Part shown: one piece after another, positions 37,115 through 45,442 of the stretch | How the letters are laid out: the number at the start of each line of letters is the position of its first letter | Numbering within the stretch: the stretch's first letter is position 1 | Source of the DNA: Chlamydia trachomatis | GTDB taxonomy: Bacteria > Chlamydiota > Chlamydiia > Chlamydiales > Rhabdochlamydiaceae | Length of the DNA: 64,000 bases | Reading direction: 5' to 3' | Assembly: GCA_945898205.1 (NCBI GenBank) | Contig: CAMDHO010000001.1 | Coordinates: 1-64,000 of the forward strand | The notes under the pieces: model-generated | The model's input: only the letters and a program-made list of their open reading frames with translations | What the model was told of the DNA's origin: nothing | The model's database searches: none | Translations under genes and position numbers: made by a program

Positions 37115-37300
37115 ATGTTCAAGGATTCTATTATTTTAGAGGCTGCGATAGATCCTCTTGTGACTCATTCTAGGCATTTATTTGGTTGAGCAGATCTTGA
37201 AAGGTGGTTTCAAACGCATAATACTTGTCCAGATTGCCGAGCCGTTATTCCTGACGGCTCTTTTGAATCTTCTTCCTTAAAAAATTCGAAATTTCGCTAG
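37115..37300 (+). pseudogene. Degenerate U-box domain gene
   Basis: Reading from the ATG at 37115, the frame encodes EAAIDPLVTHSRHLFG, an opal stop at 37187-37189, then ADLERWFQTHNTCPDCRAVIPDGS and a second stop at 37298-37300. Reading through the TGA (one base from CGA, Arg), this is the core of a U-box: DP-[VL]-VT-x-S-G-H-x-[FY], R-x-x-[IL]-E-R-W, TCP-x-x-R. U-boxes are eukaryotic ubiquitin-ligase folds that intracellular bacteria use as effectors. The remnant lacks the upstream TCPIT half and is broken, so it is not functional. Confidence 0.65.
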
Positions 37301-37646
37301 TAGCTTGCAAAAAGAATGGCCTATTCTCATGTTTTTAGGAATTCAAAAAACAGATCTAGTCGCAAGTGCGAGGCTTGCAGGCAATGCTTTAAGATCTTCT
37401 GTAACCACGCTCGCACCGATGTCTTGGGCCCATCATAGGCTATTGGTTTTTGAGAGTTTGGTATTTGATGTAATGTTTAGAATGTCAGATGTTTGCCTTT
37501 GCTTGATTAGCTTTTGTCTCGACTGATTTAAGATTTTTAACCCGTCCATGGAAATTGCTTCGGGTATAAAGGTTGTTACTCACTAATAATAAATGTTTTT
37601 TTAAACGGATATTTATAATTAATTTTAAATGGTTTTGTGTTTAAAG
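37301..37646. other. Gene-poor stretch after the U-box relic
   Basis: A short frame at 37316-37441 is cysteine-rich (KCEACRQCFKIFCNH) and could be another decayed fragment. It is too short to assign. No other gene is supported here. Confidence 0.3.
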
Positions 37647-37675
37647 TTGAAATTTTGTTTGTTTTTGTGTATAAT
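37647..37675 (+). promoter_or_regulatory. Consensus-like sigma-70-type promoter
   Basis: TTGAAA at 37647-37652 and a perfect TATAAT at 37670-37675 with a 17-bp spacer, in AT-rich DNA. Transcription would start near 37682, eleven bases before the ribosome site GGAGGG (37693-37698). It drives the small poly-G gene. Confidence 0.75.
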
Positions 37676-37705
37676 TATTTATATAATTAATTGGAGGGTT
37701 GAAAT

Positions 37706-38111
37706 ATGAGTATTAATGGGGGGGGGAGCTCTTATTATGGGGCGCACAAGTCCAGATAGCGTCCTGATGCTAGGATATTCTGATAACGAGGAGGATTTTG
37801 GAAAGGGGACGTGGAGAGATGTAGATTCTCTTCCAGGAAGTCCTGTTTCCTCGCTAGCGTGCGGTTTTCCTACGACTTTTTCTTCAAATAGAAAAAGTGG
37901 AAGGGAATTATTCTTAGCATATGGTTCCAAAAGAGCAGCTGATTTAAAAAACATTCAACCTAAATTAGCGCTTATAAATAAACAGAATACAAAAGAAAAT
38001 GAAGAGACTTCTCGGATGTTTCTTCAAATTAGAGCTGACCAGCAGCAGTCACCGAATCGGATTGATAGTAGAATTACTTCAGTATTTAATCAATGTGGTG
38101 AAGGTAAATAG
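37706..38111 (+). CDS. Small basic protein gene with start-proximal poly-G tract, currently out of frame
   Basis: The ATG at 37706 has GGAGGG 7 bp upstream and a consensus promoter. It is followed by AGT ATT AAT and then nine G (37718-37726). With nine G the frame ends after 16 codons at the TAG at 37754. With eight (or eleven) G it opens into a 134-aa protein (GRTSPDSVLMLGYSDNEEDFGKGTWRDVDSLPGS ... RMFLQIRADQQQSPNRIDSRITSVFNQCGEGK). The long frame is hydrophilic and basic, with no signal peptide or recognised domain. An ATG at 37716 is in the long frame but is too far from the ribosome site. Candidate phase-variable gene; a homopolymer sequencing error is the alternative. Confidence 0.6.
37718..37726 (+). 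repeat. Poly-G tract (9 G)
   Basis: Homopolymer of nine G beginning four codons after the start of the small gene at 37706, in DNA that is otherwise strongly AT-rich. Its length decides which frame is read. Confidence 0.95.
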
Positions 38112-38398
38112 TGCGTTGTTTTTTTATCTAAATTGTTTTTTATTTTAATGGACAGAGATTGTAATGATTTCTGTCCATTTAACTCATAAATTTTCTTTGC
38201 TCAATAGTTAAGATCGCTCAAACATCCTCTTTTTTGCCTGGGGTTAAGCAAGAAATTTCTTTTCAGGTTATGAGTGCTATCTCTTTTATATCTGCTGTAT
38301 TCTAGTTTCAAGCGGCTAAGGGTATCTTGTCTTGTAGCAGAAAAACAAGGTGTGCATGTTAAAGTCTCTTGTAATGAATTCTTTTCAAGAGGGGTCCT
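38112..38398. other. Non-coding stretch with a hairpin
   Basis: A 10-bp inverted repeat at 38147-38156/38170-38179 (AATGGACAGA/TCTGTCCATT, 13-nt loop) follows the poly-G gene and may end its transcript. At 38336-38357 the sequence repeats the leader of the MOMP-like gene (see 44509-44530). Confidence 0.45.
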
Positions 38399-38511
38399 AT
38401 GAGTTTTTACCGCTTTACTAAATGTGTTTTTCTATTAAAAGACTCTGTAATCGCTCTAAAGGTGGGGTTTAAGGGGCTTGGTATTGATTCCTCTTTATCA
38501 AATTCCGGAAT
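38399..38511 (+). pseudogene. Remnant of MOMP-like outer membrane gene
   Basis: From the ATG at 38399 the frame reads MSFYRFTKCVFLLKDSVIALKVGF, then GIDSSLSNSG. It mirrors the gene at 44573 (MSLCRFTSGLFL ... LSKDSAISLKVGYEG ... DIDSYLSNPG) with two internal deletions that keep the frame. It then runs into a piece of another gene and stops. The leader before the ATG is also shared. It is a decayed, recombined copy. Confidence 0.8.
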
Positions 38512-38633
38512 GTCGATATCGAAGATTTTTTTTTATTTTACCTAAATTAGGGATTAACAGAATAAAGCCAGATCGTTCTAGATCGTCTAGAATTACATTC
38601 ATGCCGCTTCCGGCAGCTATTCCTGTACTTTCA
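38512..38633. repeat. 122-bp copy of an internal piece of the ATPase gene at 41230-42693
   Basis: 38512-38633 aligns without gaps to 41754-41875, and I count 7 differences in 122 bases. In the source gene this piece encodes roughly residues 273-313 on the minus strand. Here it is fused to the MOMP-like remnant and encodes nothing useful. The rest of the stretch to 38702 has no supported gene. Confidence 0.9.
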
Positions 38634-38702
38634 TTCCAAACCTCTCAAAAAATCACTCACCTTACCCAAAGTGAAAAAAATAAATTAATAAACGTTTTAA
38701 AA

Positions 38703-39536
38703 TCAGCAGCGACTAAGCGGTGCGATCATAAAGGGCTTAGTATAGGGCAAAGTCCCATGGACCATCAAATGACCTTTATCATAAAGGTGGGGCTCTTTTC
38801 TAGCATCTGGAGTTAAGCGATCTGGAGAAAAATAAAAATAGATTTCTTCAATCGGAGCAGGTAAATGATCAAGAATTTGATCAAGAGATGGCATTTTACT
38901 TGCGACAACATCGAATAAATGCAAGGTTTTGTCTTCCAAAATCCAACATATAAGAGCGTCTATTGTCGAACTGTAATAAAGAGACCAATAAGTAGGATAT
39001 GAAGTAAATAACGCATTAAAAGAAGAGATGAGCCCTGTATCTTTAATCCAAAAGCAATTGGATAGAGGTTCTCGATTTTTGAAGCAATTAAGAAAAAGAG
39101 AATCATCTTTTGGAGCTGTCATTGGAGTTAAAAATTGAGATCCTTTTGGATGTTTGTAATTTAGATGAAATCTATACTCTTGAATGCTTTTGAAAGAAAG
39201 CTTTTCATAAAATTTTGGGATGTCAGTAAAGAGAATAACACATTCATAGCGATTTTTAGCCGACTCAAGAGATTCCTTAATCAATTCTAATGCGAATCCT
39301 TGATTTCGATGAGTGGATCTAGTAGAAACAGCATGAAGAGCCCCGATTTTATGCCACTTATTTTCTATAAGTATAGAACACTCAAAGAAACCTACCTGAG
39401 ATAGAGCTATATTTTTTTCTTCTTTAATAAACAGTCTGCCAGAGTCCCAGGCAAATCCAAGTCTTTCACAGTATTTAATAGTATCTTCTATTCCTGGAAA
39501 AGACTCTTCAAGAAGGCTTAAGTAAGACTCATTCAA
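38703..39536 (-). CDS. GNAT-family acetyltransferase-like protein
   Basis: 277 residues. The acetyl-CoA-binding motif A is visible in GALHAVSTRSTHRNQGFALELIKESLESAKNRYECVILFTD, followed by FYEKLSFKSIQEYRFHL (motif B region). A second half of about 130 residues resembles the C-terminal part of two-domain GNAT proteins. The acceptor substrate is unknown. It starts 8 bp inside the end of the upstream ATPase/nuclease gene, so the two are probably cotranscribed. Confidence 0.75.
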   Translation of the reverse strand: MNESYLSLLEESFPGIEDTIKYCERLGFAWDSGRLFIKEEKNIALSQVGFFECSILIENKWHKIGALHAVSTRSTHRNQGFALELIKESLESAKNRYECVILFTDIPKFYEKLSFKSIQEYRFHLNYKHPKGSQFLTPMTAPKDDSLFLNCFKNREPLSNCFWIKDTGLISSFNALFTSYPTYWSLYYSSTIDALICWILEDKTLHLFDVVASKMPSLDQILDHLPAPIEEIYFYFSPDRLTPDARKEPHLYDKGHLMVHGTLPYTKPFMIAPLSRC

Positions 39537-40884
39537 GTGAGATAGATCCTATTTTGGCAATCACTGATTTCTTGAAAATGGCAACCCCATAGCAAAGAAC
39601 CTTCCCCTTGTAGCCAAAGTCTTTTAAGCTGGATTCGTACTTATTCGATGAGATTTTCTGTAGAGCTTCGTCTGCTAATTTTTCTAGTTTGCGGTTCTTC
39701 CCTTTTTTAAACTCGATGAGAATAGCTAGGTCCCCTCCCCTTTTCGGGTACATGGCAATGTCGTACCGACCTTCCCCTGATTCTAAGTTCGATTTAATAA
39801 TATATCTTTCAGATAAAGAGGCTAAAAGCCCCAATACAAACATGTGGAGGCTTCTTTCTGTGTCATTGTGAGGTAGATCATGAAAACTGCACATACCGAT
39901 GATAAACTCTTCTAACAGCTTGCTAAAAGCGTTAATGTTTCCCATAAGAAGAGAATCGAGTAACTCTTTTAGTTTGCTTGATCCAAAAGTTTTATTAATG
40001 GTGTTAAGGACTAGTTTTTTGTATAAACTTAAAATTTCTTTATTCGGAACACTTAATGTATAATAGTGCACATCATCTTGAAAAGTGTGTTCACTTGAGG
40101 TTAGATAACCAGCAAAAAATAAGAAGCTCCAAGGCTCTATGTTTTTCTTTCCAAGATCTAACAAGCTAACGTCCTGATTAATCTGCTTGTTTTCTAAAGA
40201 GCTTCCTTCAATCAAAATTTTTAGCTCTTTTTGTGTTATTTCACTAGAGTCTGAAACGAGTCTTTCTAAAAGCTCTGTACTCCCCGTTTTGGCCCAATAA
40301 GTTTCCGGAATGCATTCCTTGTTAATATATTGCAGGACAGACCAAGGATTATATACTTTTGTAGAGACAGCATGCTTTGATCCAATAACATATCCATGGT
40401 AGCAAGACTTCACCTCTTCTTTTTTATCTAAGTGACCTACATCACGTAAAAGCTCATCGATCTCTTTTTCGGTAAATCCAAATTTATCAGAGTATCTGGC
40501 GTCAAGCATCGTGTAGATATCAGGATTATTCAGTCCTGATAAAACGCCATCTTTAGCTGTTCGTAAAACTCCGGTCATAAGGCCGCGATGTAGATTTTCA
40601 TTCCCCTTAAGGGCCCCTGAGAGTAGTTGGCGCATGAAAGCAATCATCTTATCATAAAATCCATTGAGATAGGCATGGGTAATGGGAGTATCATACTCAT
40701 CAATTAAAATAATGGTGTTTTTTTCAACAACTTCTTTAAAAGCCTTGGTAATAAAAAGAAGACTTCCTTCAAATTTCACCTGCGTTGTTGTTTCAGCAAT
40801 TAAGGCTTCATAATTATTTTTATAGTCATCAACTCCAATAGGAAGACGCTTAGGCTTAGGTGTTTTATTTAAATGAGCGACCAT
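39529..40884 (-). CDS. AAA-ATPase-like / PD-(D/E)XK nuclease protein lacking its P-loop
   Basis: 451 residues of the common AAA_ATPase-like plus DUF1703 nuclease family. Walker B is present (IILIDEYDTPI, 58-68), as are LMTGVLRTAKDGVLSGLNN and the C-terminal nuclease core (Asp375 in RYDIAMYP, Glu391-x-Lys393 in ILIEFKKGK). The N-terminus keeps the family opening KRLPIGVDDYK but jumps to near Walker B within about 40 residues. The usual FSRPRRFGKS-type Walker A segment is missing. This indicates an internal deletion, so ATP binding is probably lost. Confidence 0.8.
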   Translation of the reverse strand: MVAHLNKTPKPKRLPIGVDDYKNNYEALIAETTTQVKFEGSLLFITKAFKEVVEKNTIILIDEYDTPITHAYLNGFYDKMIAFMRQLLSGALKGNENLHRGLMTGVLRTAKDGVLSGLNNPDIYTMLDARYSDKFGFTEKEIDELLRDVGHLDKKEEVKSCYHGYVIGSKHAVSTKVYNPWSVLQYINKECIPETYWAKTGSTELLERLVSDSSEITQKELKILIEGSSLENKQINQDVSLLDLGKKNIEPWSFLFFAGYLTSSEHTFQDDVHYYTLSVPNKEILSLYKKLVLNTINKTFGSSKLKELLDSLLMGNINAFSKLLEEFIIGMCSFHDLPHNDTERSLHMFVLGLLASLSERYIIKSNLESGEGRYDIAMYPKRGGDLAILIEFKKGKNRKLEKLADEALQKISSNKYESSLKDFGYKGKVLCYGVAIFKKSVIAKIGSISLE

Positions 40885-41229
40885 TTTAACTATTTTTTAA
40901 AAGATAATTCTATTTTCAGGTATAGACTACAATATCTCAAGAGAAAAATCGTTACTGAGCCAGGTTTGAAAGTTCGTAAAATATCTTTAACGGGGTTTGA
41001 AGCCCAATGAAACGAAAACGTACATGCTGTAACCATGTTTAACAAAGGATAGCTCTTTCCGTCAGGGCAAACCTTTTAAAAGCTGATTACGCAACAAGGA
41101 GAAAAGCGATTGCATATTTTGTAGGGGTAGATGTTTTGAGAATATCCAGTGGTGTTAATGATATGCACCTGTGATGTTCTTTGATTCTTCTGTATTTAGA
41201 TTGAAACCTAAAGGAAGAAGATGGGAAAA
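40885..41229. other. 345-bp gap, nothing recognised
   Basis: Between two minus-strand ATPase genes. No coding frame, RNA or strong hairpin was recognised. It should contain the promoter of the gene starting at 40884. Confidence 0.4.
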
Positions 41230-42693
41230 TTACTGAGAACGTTCAGTTCTAAAGAGATCGTTCATGGTGAGCTCTTTGTCTACAATGCCAAAATAGCCAG
41301 CTTCTTTGCTGATGCCGTATAAAGTAATAAAAGTGAGGAAAATTGTTTTTTTTGTGTCTGTTTTGTCTATGAATATAGATTTTCTTTGACGAAGTTCTTG
41401 TTCGTAACTTTTAGTGATTATGAACTCATCATTGCTAAATTTAATTTCGCATAAATTTATACAATTGTCTGCTCGATCGATAACAAGATCGATTTGAGCT
41501 CCTTTGTCAGAGGTTTTTTTTGTCGGCTTGTAAAACCATCCAGATGTCTGAGTTATGACACCAGAAATTCCCAAAACTTCTTTAATGGCAGGCAAATGTT
41601 TCATGCAAATCCCCTCAAAAGTGTATCCTGCCCAGGCTCGTGATTCAGGGGATCCTTCCATATTAATCCAGAAATTAGAGTCGACTCCTCCAATATTTAG
41701 GGTCTTTGCTTTTTCAATCCATTTTATATAAAAGAGAGAATATTCATCTAAAAGTCGATACCGAAGATTTTTTTTTATTTTACCTAAATCAGGGATTAGC
41801 AGAATAAAGCCAGATCGTTCTAGATCTTCTAGAATTACATTCATGCCGCCTCCGGCAGTTATGCCTGTACTTTCAGAGATTTCAGTTTTAGTGAGGCCTT
41901 GATTGCGCTTAGCAAGAGATCTAACTATTAAAACGTAGCGATCATAGTCTTCGAATAAAGAAGAATAGAGTTCTTCAAATTCGTTAACAAGAGGTCCATT
42001 AAAGCAGATTTTATTAATCAGTTGCATCGACGAAAGGCCTCGTTCGACGTAGGTAAGATACTTAGGAATTCCTCCTATTGCCATGTAAATCTCTATAATT
42101 TGCCTGCGGTCTAAATTGACTCCTTGGCTTTTAATGAACAATTCGGTTTCAGCTAGATCAAAAGGCTTTAGTTGTATTGTAGCTGTTAATCTACCATGTA
42201 AACCTCCTTTATGTTGAACGATTTTTCGAATCATCCAAGCAGCGGCTGATCCGCATACAGTCAGTACAATACGGTTATTTGTGGACAAATATCTATTCCA
42301 GAAGTAATCAAGGTCTTGTAAAAAGCCAGAACGGTGAGTGGCAAGCCAGGGTAGTTCATCAAAAAAAAGAATAATTCGCTCAGATCCGGGAGTTGCATCA
42401 ATCGCGTCTCTTAAAAGAGAAAAAGCTTCTTGCCAATCTTTTGGGGAGATGATGGGATGAGTTTTAAAGACTCGTTTAAATTCACCCATGAAATTACGGA
42501 GTTGTTTTTTCATGGGAGTGTCTTTTACGCCTGTAATATGAAAATAAGTCCCTTGATTACAAAAAAATTCCCTAATCAAAAAAGTTTTTCCGACTCGTCT
42601 TCGGCCATAAATAGCTAAAAACTCAGGATTGCCTGAAGAGTTGATTTTATTGAGGGTTTTGATTTCTTGCTGTCGCGCGATGATCTGAGACAT
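41230..42693 (-). CDS. ATPase of the archaeal-ATPase/DUF234 type
   Basis: 487 residues. Walker A GRRRVGKT (30-37), Walker B IILFFDELPWL, and sensor-like VLTVCGSAAAWM. A central winged helix follows (GLTKTEISESTGITAGGGMNVILEDLERSGFI), and a C-terminal PD-(D/E)XK-like domain (AQIDLVIDRADNCINLCEIKFS). Such proteins are widespread in accessory regions, with no settled function. A 122-bp piece of this gene has been copied to 38512-38633. Confidence 0.85.
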   Translation of the reverse strand: MSQIIARQQEIKTLNKINSSGNPEFLAIYGRRRVGKTFLIREFFCNQGTYFHITGVKDTPMKKQLRNFMGEFKRVFKTHPIISPKDWQEAFSLLRDAIDATPGSERIILFFDELPWLATHRSGFLQDLDYFWNRYLSTNNRIVLTVCGSAAAWMIRKIVQHKGGLHGRLTATIQLKPFDLAETELFIKSQGVNLDRRQIIEIYMAIGGIPKYLTYVERGLSSMQLINKICFNGPLVNEFEELYSSLFEDYDRYVLIVRSLAKRNQGLTKTEISESTGITAGGGMNVILEDLERSGFILLIPDLGKIKKNLRYRLLDEYSLFYIKWIEKAKTLNIGGVDSNFWINMEGSPESRAWAGYTFEGICMKHLPAIKEVLGISGVITQTSGWFYKPTKKTSDKGAQIDLVIDRADNCINLCEIKFSNDEFIITKSYEQELRQRKSIFIDKTDTKKTIFLTFITLYGISKEAGYFGIVDKELTMNDLFRTERSQ

Positions 42694-42748
42694 ATCTTTC
42701 CTTGAATGACACTGTCGTAATCATCGCATAATCTCAACTTAAAAGCAA

Positions 42749-42814
42749 GATTCTGCGAGCAATATACTGTTGTTCGCAGAATTTTGTGGATTATAGGTGG
42801 ATTCTGCGAGCAAT
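42749..42814. repeat. Direct and inverted repeats upstream of the ATPase gene
   Basis: GATTCTGCGAGCAAT occurs at 42749-42763 and 42800-42814. An inverted partner (TCGCAGAAT) at 42774-42782 forms a 9-bp hairpin with the first copy. They lie 56-121 bp before the ATPase start at 42693, and also downstream of the autotransporter gene. They could be operator sites or a terminator. Confidence 0.6.
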
Positions 42815-42835
42815 GTGGTTTTTTTAAAGATTTTT

Positions 42836-44414
42836 TTAGAACCCAAATCGGATCTGTCCGCCATAGCTGTGATCGCTATAGGTTCCTTTGAACTCGCCAT
42901 TATAATAAAGCCCGACAGTTAAGAGATCGTGCATCATGTTTCCGGTTATACTTACCCCAGGTGAGACTAAACTGCGATCTGGAAAGTAGCCCGTAACCGT
43001 AAAGGGATTTTCTGTATTGATAAACTCAGCCGTCATTTGATCTCCCTTAACTCTCACTTCTCGAACCCAGCTAATTTTAGGAGAAATAGTCCATTGACTG
43101 CCTTTGATACAAAAGCAAGTAGCAAAGTTAAGTCCTAGTTCATTGCGGAGCATGATAGGATTGCTTTTTTCTATAGAGAGATTGAGTATTCCTGCGCCTT
43201 TTTCTGTAAAAGAGTTTTCTGTTTGAGAAATATAATCAAATGAATCAAAGGGTCTTATTGTGAACCCACAAAATCCTAAATTAATATCTGTATCTAAATG
43301 GGAAAGAATCTGAGAGCCTCCATGAGAACTCTTTGCTGTAAGATTTTCAAAGGGAAGATTGATTTTTCTATGAGCGTTATAGTGGCTCCAGCCTCGAATG
43401 ACCGCAGCATTGCCATAAAACATCTTTCCAAGACAGGAAAGATAAGGACCTGCATAACCCGTTTGAATATCGCCAGTTCCTTGATGATCATTCCACGTGA
43501 GATCAGAGCTTGTATAAGCTCCTAAAGCGCCTATGTAGAGATATTTGGCAAAATGGTAGTCCATCCCTGCTGAAACATCACCCATATTTTCTTGATATCC
43601 AAATTGAGGACTTCCTGCATAAGTAGTGGAGCTTTGATGAAGAGCATCTCCCATTCCATTGACCCAAACATGAAAAGGCTTGGCTTCTAGTTTGCAGGGT
43701 TTATTTTTTCCCTCTACTTCTTTTCCTTTCATACAATGAACACTATCTAATTCCCTTTGAAAACGACCCCCCAGACTATCTATTACTTTGACTGCATTGT
43801 TTTCTTGAGCTACGGCAAAGGCTTTGAGTTGAGCTGGCTGCAGTTGATTTAAAGAAGAGACTATTTGGCCTACTGTATAGGGAATAAAATTTCCTATCAG
43901 ACTGCATAAACTGGCATCCCCGCTATAAGTTTGAGATGCAGCTTGTGTATCAGTATAGGCAAAATCGACCGTTCCATTATTTAATTCGATGTTATTAAGA
44001 TCGCTCCAGTTATTGGGTCCTTTTAGAGCAAGAGTGCCGTTAGTTGCGCTGATGGTTGCATTAGAAAGTATAATATTTGGAGTCAGAGTTGTGGTGCCGC
44101 TGATTACTGGAATTGCATTGTACCCACCAGAGTTAATAGTTCGGTTATCGATTCCATTAGTTTGTAGAGTAATAGACGGTCTATTGATATTTGGCATACT
44201 AGTTGACTAAGGAAGGAGAAACATTTAGCTGTATGAAAAATGGGTCAGTTTGTCCATTTACAGTATTGATGGCTGCTGAAAGAGTCTCAAAAGCTCCTGT
44301 TCCATTGTCGCTTGATATGCTGACAGTGGCGCTAGCTAGAAGATGGCTGTTAAGGCTTAAAAATGCTAATGAGGTTAGATAGGAGCAAAGCGATGGGCTT
44401 AGTGATTTTCTCAT
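42836..44414 (-). pseudogene. Autotransporter (Pmp-like) gene disrupted by a frameshift
   Basis: The first frame (ATG 44414 to 44199) encodes a signal peptide (SLCSYLTSLAFLSLNSHLLASA) and the start of a beta-helix passenger (FFIQLNVSPSLVN). One base later the second frame continues the passenger (NINRPSITLQTNGIDNRTI ... ISGTTTLTPNIILSNATISATNGTLAL). The C-terminal autotransporter barrel follows (HVWVNGMGDALHQSS ... GGQIRFGF) with an aromatic last residue. Removing one base near 44198-44201 restores a 525-aa protein. The passenger is short for a chlamydial Pmp. It is divergent from the MOMP-like gene. Confidence 0.75.
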
Positions 44415-44572
44415 AAAAATTTTTTTTCCTGCCGATTGAATATTAAAAACAAAACATACACACATGCATATATATATATTGATAAAGATTTTTCTGAATA
44501 TTTTTTTATAGCAGAAAAACAAGGTAGGCATGTTAAGCTTAACTGCTATAGATGGCTTTTCTAAGGATAGTT
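44415..44572. promoter_or_regulatory. Divergent promoter region of autotransporter and MOMP-like genes
   Basis: 158 bp between divergent starts. Contains an alternating AT run near 44466-44479 and a perfect 12-bp palindrome GTTAAGCTTAAC at 44532-44543. Part of this leader (from 44509) is repeated before the remnant gene at 38399. Confidence 0.4.
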
Positions 44573-45343
44573 ATGAGTCTTTGTCGATTTACTTCAGGTC
44601 TTTTTCTGGTTGTTCCAGCTTTTTCCTTTGCTCTTTATAACGGGTCCCCATCTCTTCCTGAAATGCCAGAAAGAGGTTTTTTTTTGTCAAAAGATTCTGC
44701 TATTTCTTTGAAAGTAGGGTATGAGGGAGATTATTTGCTAGGTCGAAGCCTTGATATTGATTCCTATTTATCAAATCCTGGAATTCGGTCAATGTTGCAT
44801 GGCGCTGTTTTAACTCTAGGGTTTGTCAATAGAGTGGAGGTTTATAGTTTGCTGGGCGCTGCGGAGTCTAAACTGTCTTTTACAAGTCTAGGATCGCAAG
44901 TTCAGCTGAAAACAGCTCAGAATTTCGGAGGAGAGGTGGGAATTCGAGCCAATACACCGATTTGGGGAGACATGAAATTTGGAGTGGACGCTAAGTATTT
45001 TTATGCTTGGCCGACCCTTTCTCAAATTAAAGTAGAAGGAGTAACAGTCTCCTCTATTGGGAAAGTTTTTCAAAAAGAATGGCAAATAGGGGGGGCCATT
45101 TCTCAAACTTTTGCTTATTTTACCCCTTATGTTGGTGTTAAATTTTCTAAGTTTTCTATGGAATATGTTGATTTGTCTAGTTTACAAAGTTTGAGGTTTT
45201 CAGAAGTAAATATTCACAATAAAGGGCCTTTTGGCTTTTTTGTAGGAATGGGAATTGCTGGAGAAAAAGGAGTTTATTTTGACTTTGAAGCGCGTTTTAT
45301 GGATGAATATGCGCTGACAACCGCTTTAGGAATCAGTTTTTAA
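44573..45343 (+). CDS. MOMP-like outer membrane protein
   Basis: 256 residues from the ATG at 44573. A signal peptide (CRFTSGLFLVVPAFSFA) precedes the mature start LYNGSPSLPEMPERGFFLSKDSAISLKVGYEGDYLLGR, which resembles the conserved N-terminus of the multi-copy MOMP-like porins of environmental chlamydiae. Alternating beta strands follow, and the protein ends in GISF with a terminal aromatic residue. Shorter than Chlamydia OmpA (about 390 aa). A decayed copy lies at 38399. Confidence 0.75.
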   Translation: MSLCRFTSGLFLVVPAFSFALYNGSPSLPEMPERGFFLSKDSAISLKVGYEGDYLLGRSLDIDSYLSNPGIRSMLHGAVLTLGFVNRVEVYSLLGAAESKLSFTSLGSQVQLKTAQNFGGEVGIRANTPIWGDMKFGVDAKYFYAWPTLSQIKVEGVTVSSIGKVFQKEWQIGGAISQTFAYFTPYVGVKFSKFSMEYVDLSSLQSLRFSEVNIHNKGPFGFFVGMGIAGEKGVYFDFEARFMDEYALTTALGISF

Positions 45344-45442
45344 TGTTTTTCGTGAAAAGGGATGTCTTTCTTTGAATTTTATTGGAGATTCTTGTATAAC
45401 CGCTTTTGTGTTTTATTTTTTCCTGTAAAAAAGAGGTTTTTT

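Noticed and set aside
37305-37526. Plus-strand frame of 73 codons after the U-box relic
   Set aside because: No domain, no ribosome site, and it lies in decayed DNA.
37679-37954. Minus-strand frame opposite the poly-G gene
   Set aside because: The promoter and ribosome site are on the plus strand. The minus frame would start inside the coding region with no signals.
38478-38816. Plus-strand open frame of 112 codons
   Set aside because: It runs across the chimeric relic and antisense into the acetyltransferase gene, and its translation has no family features.
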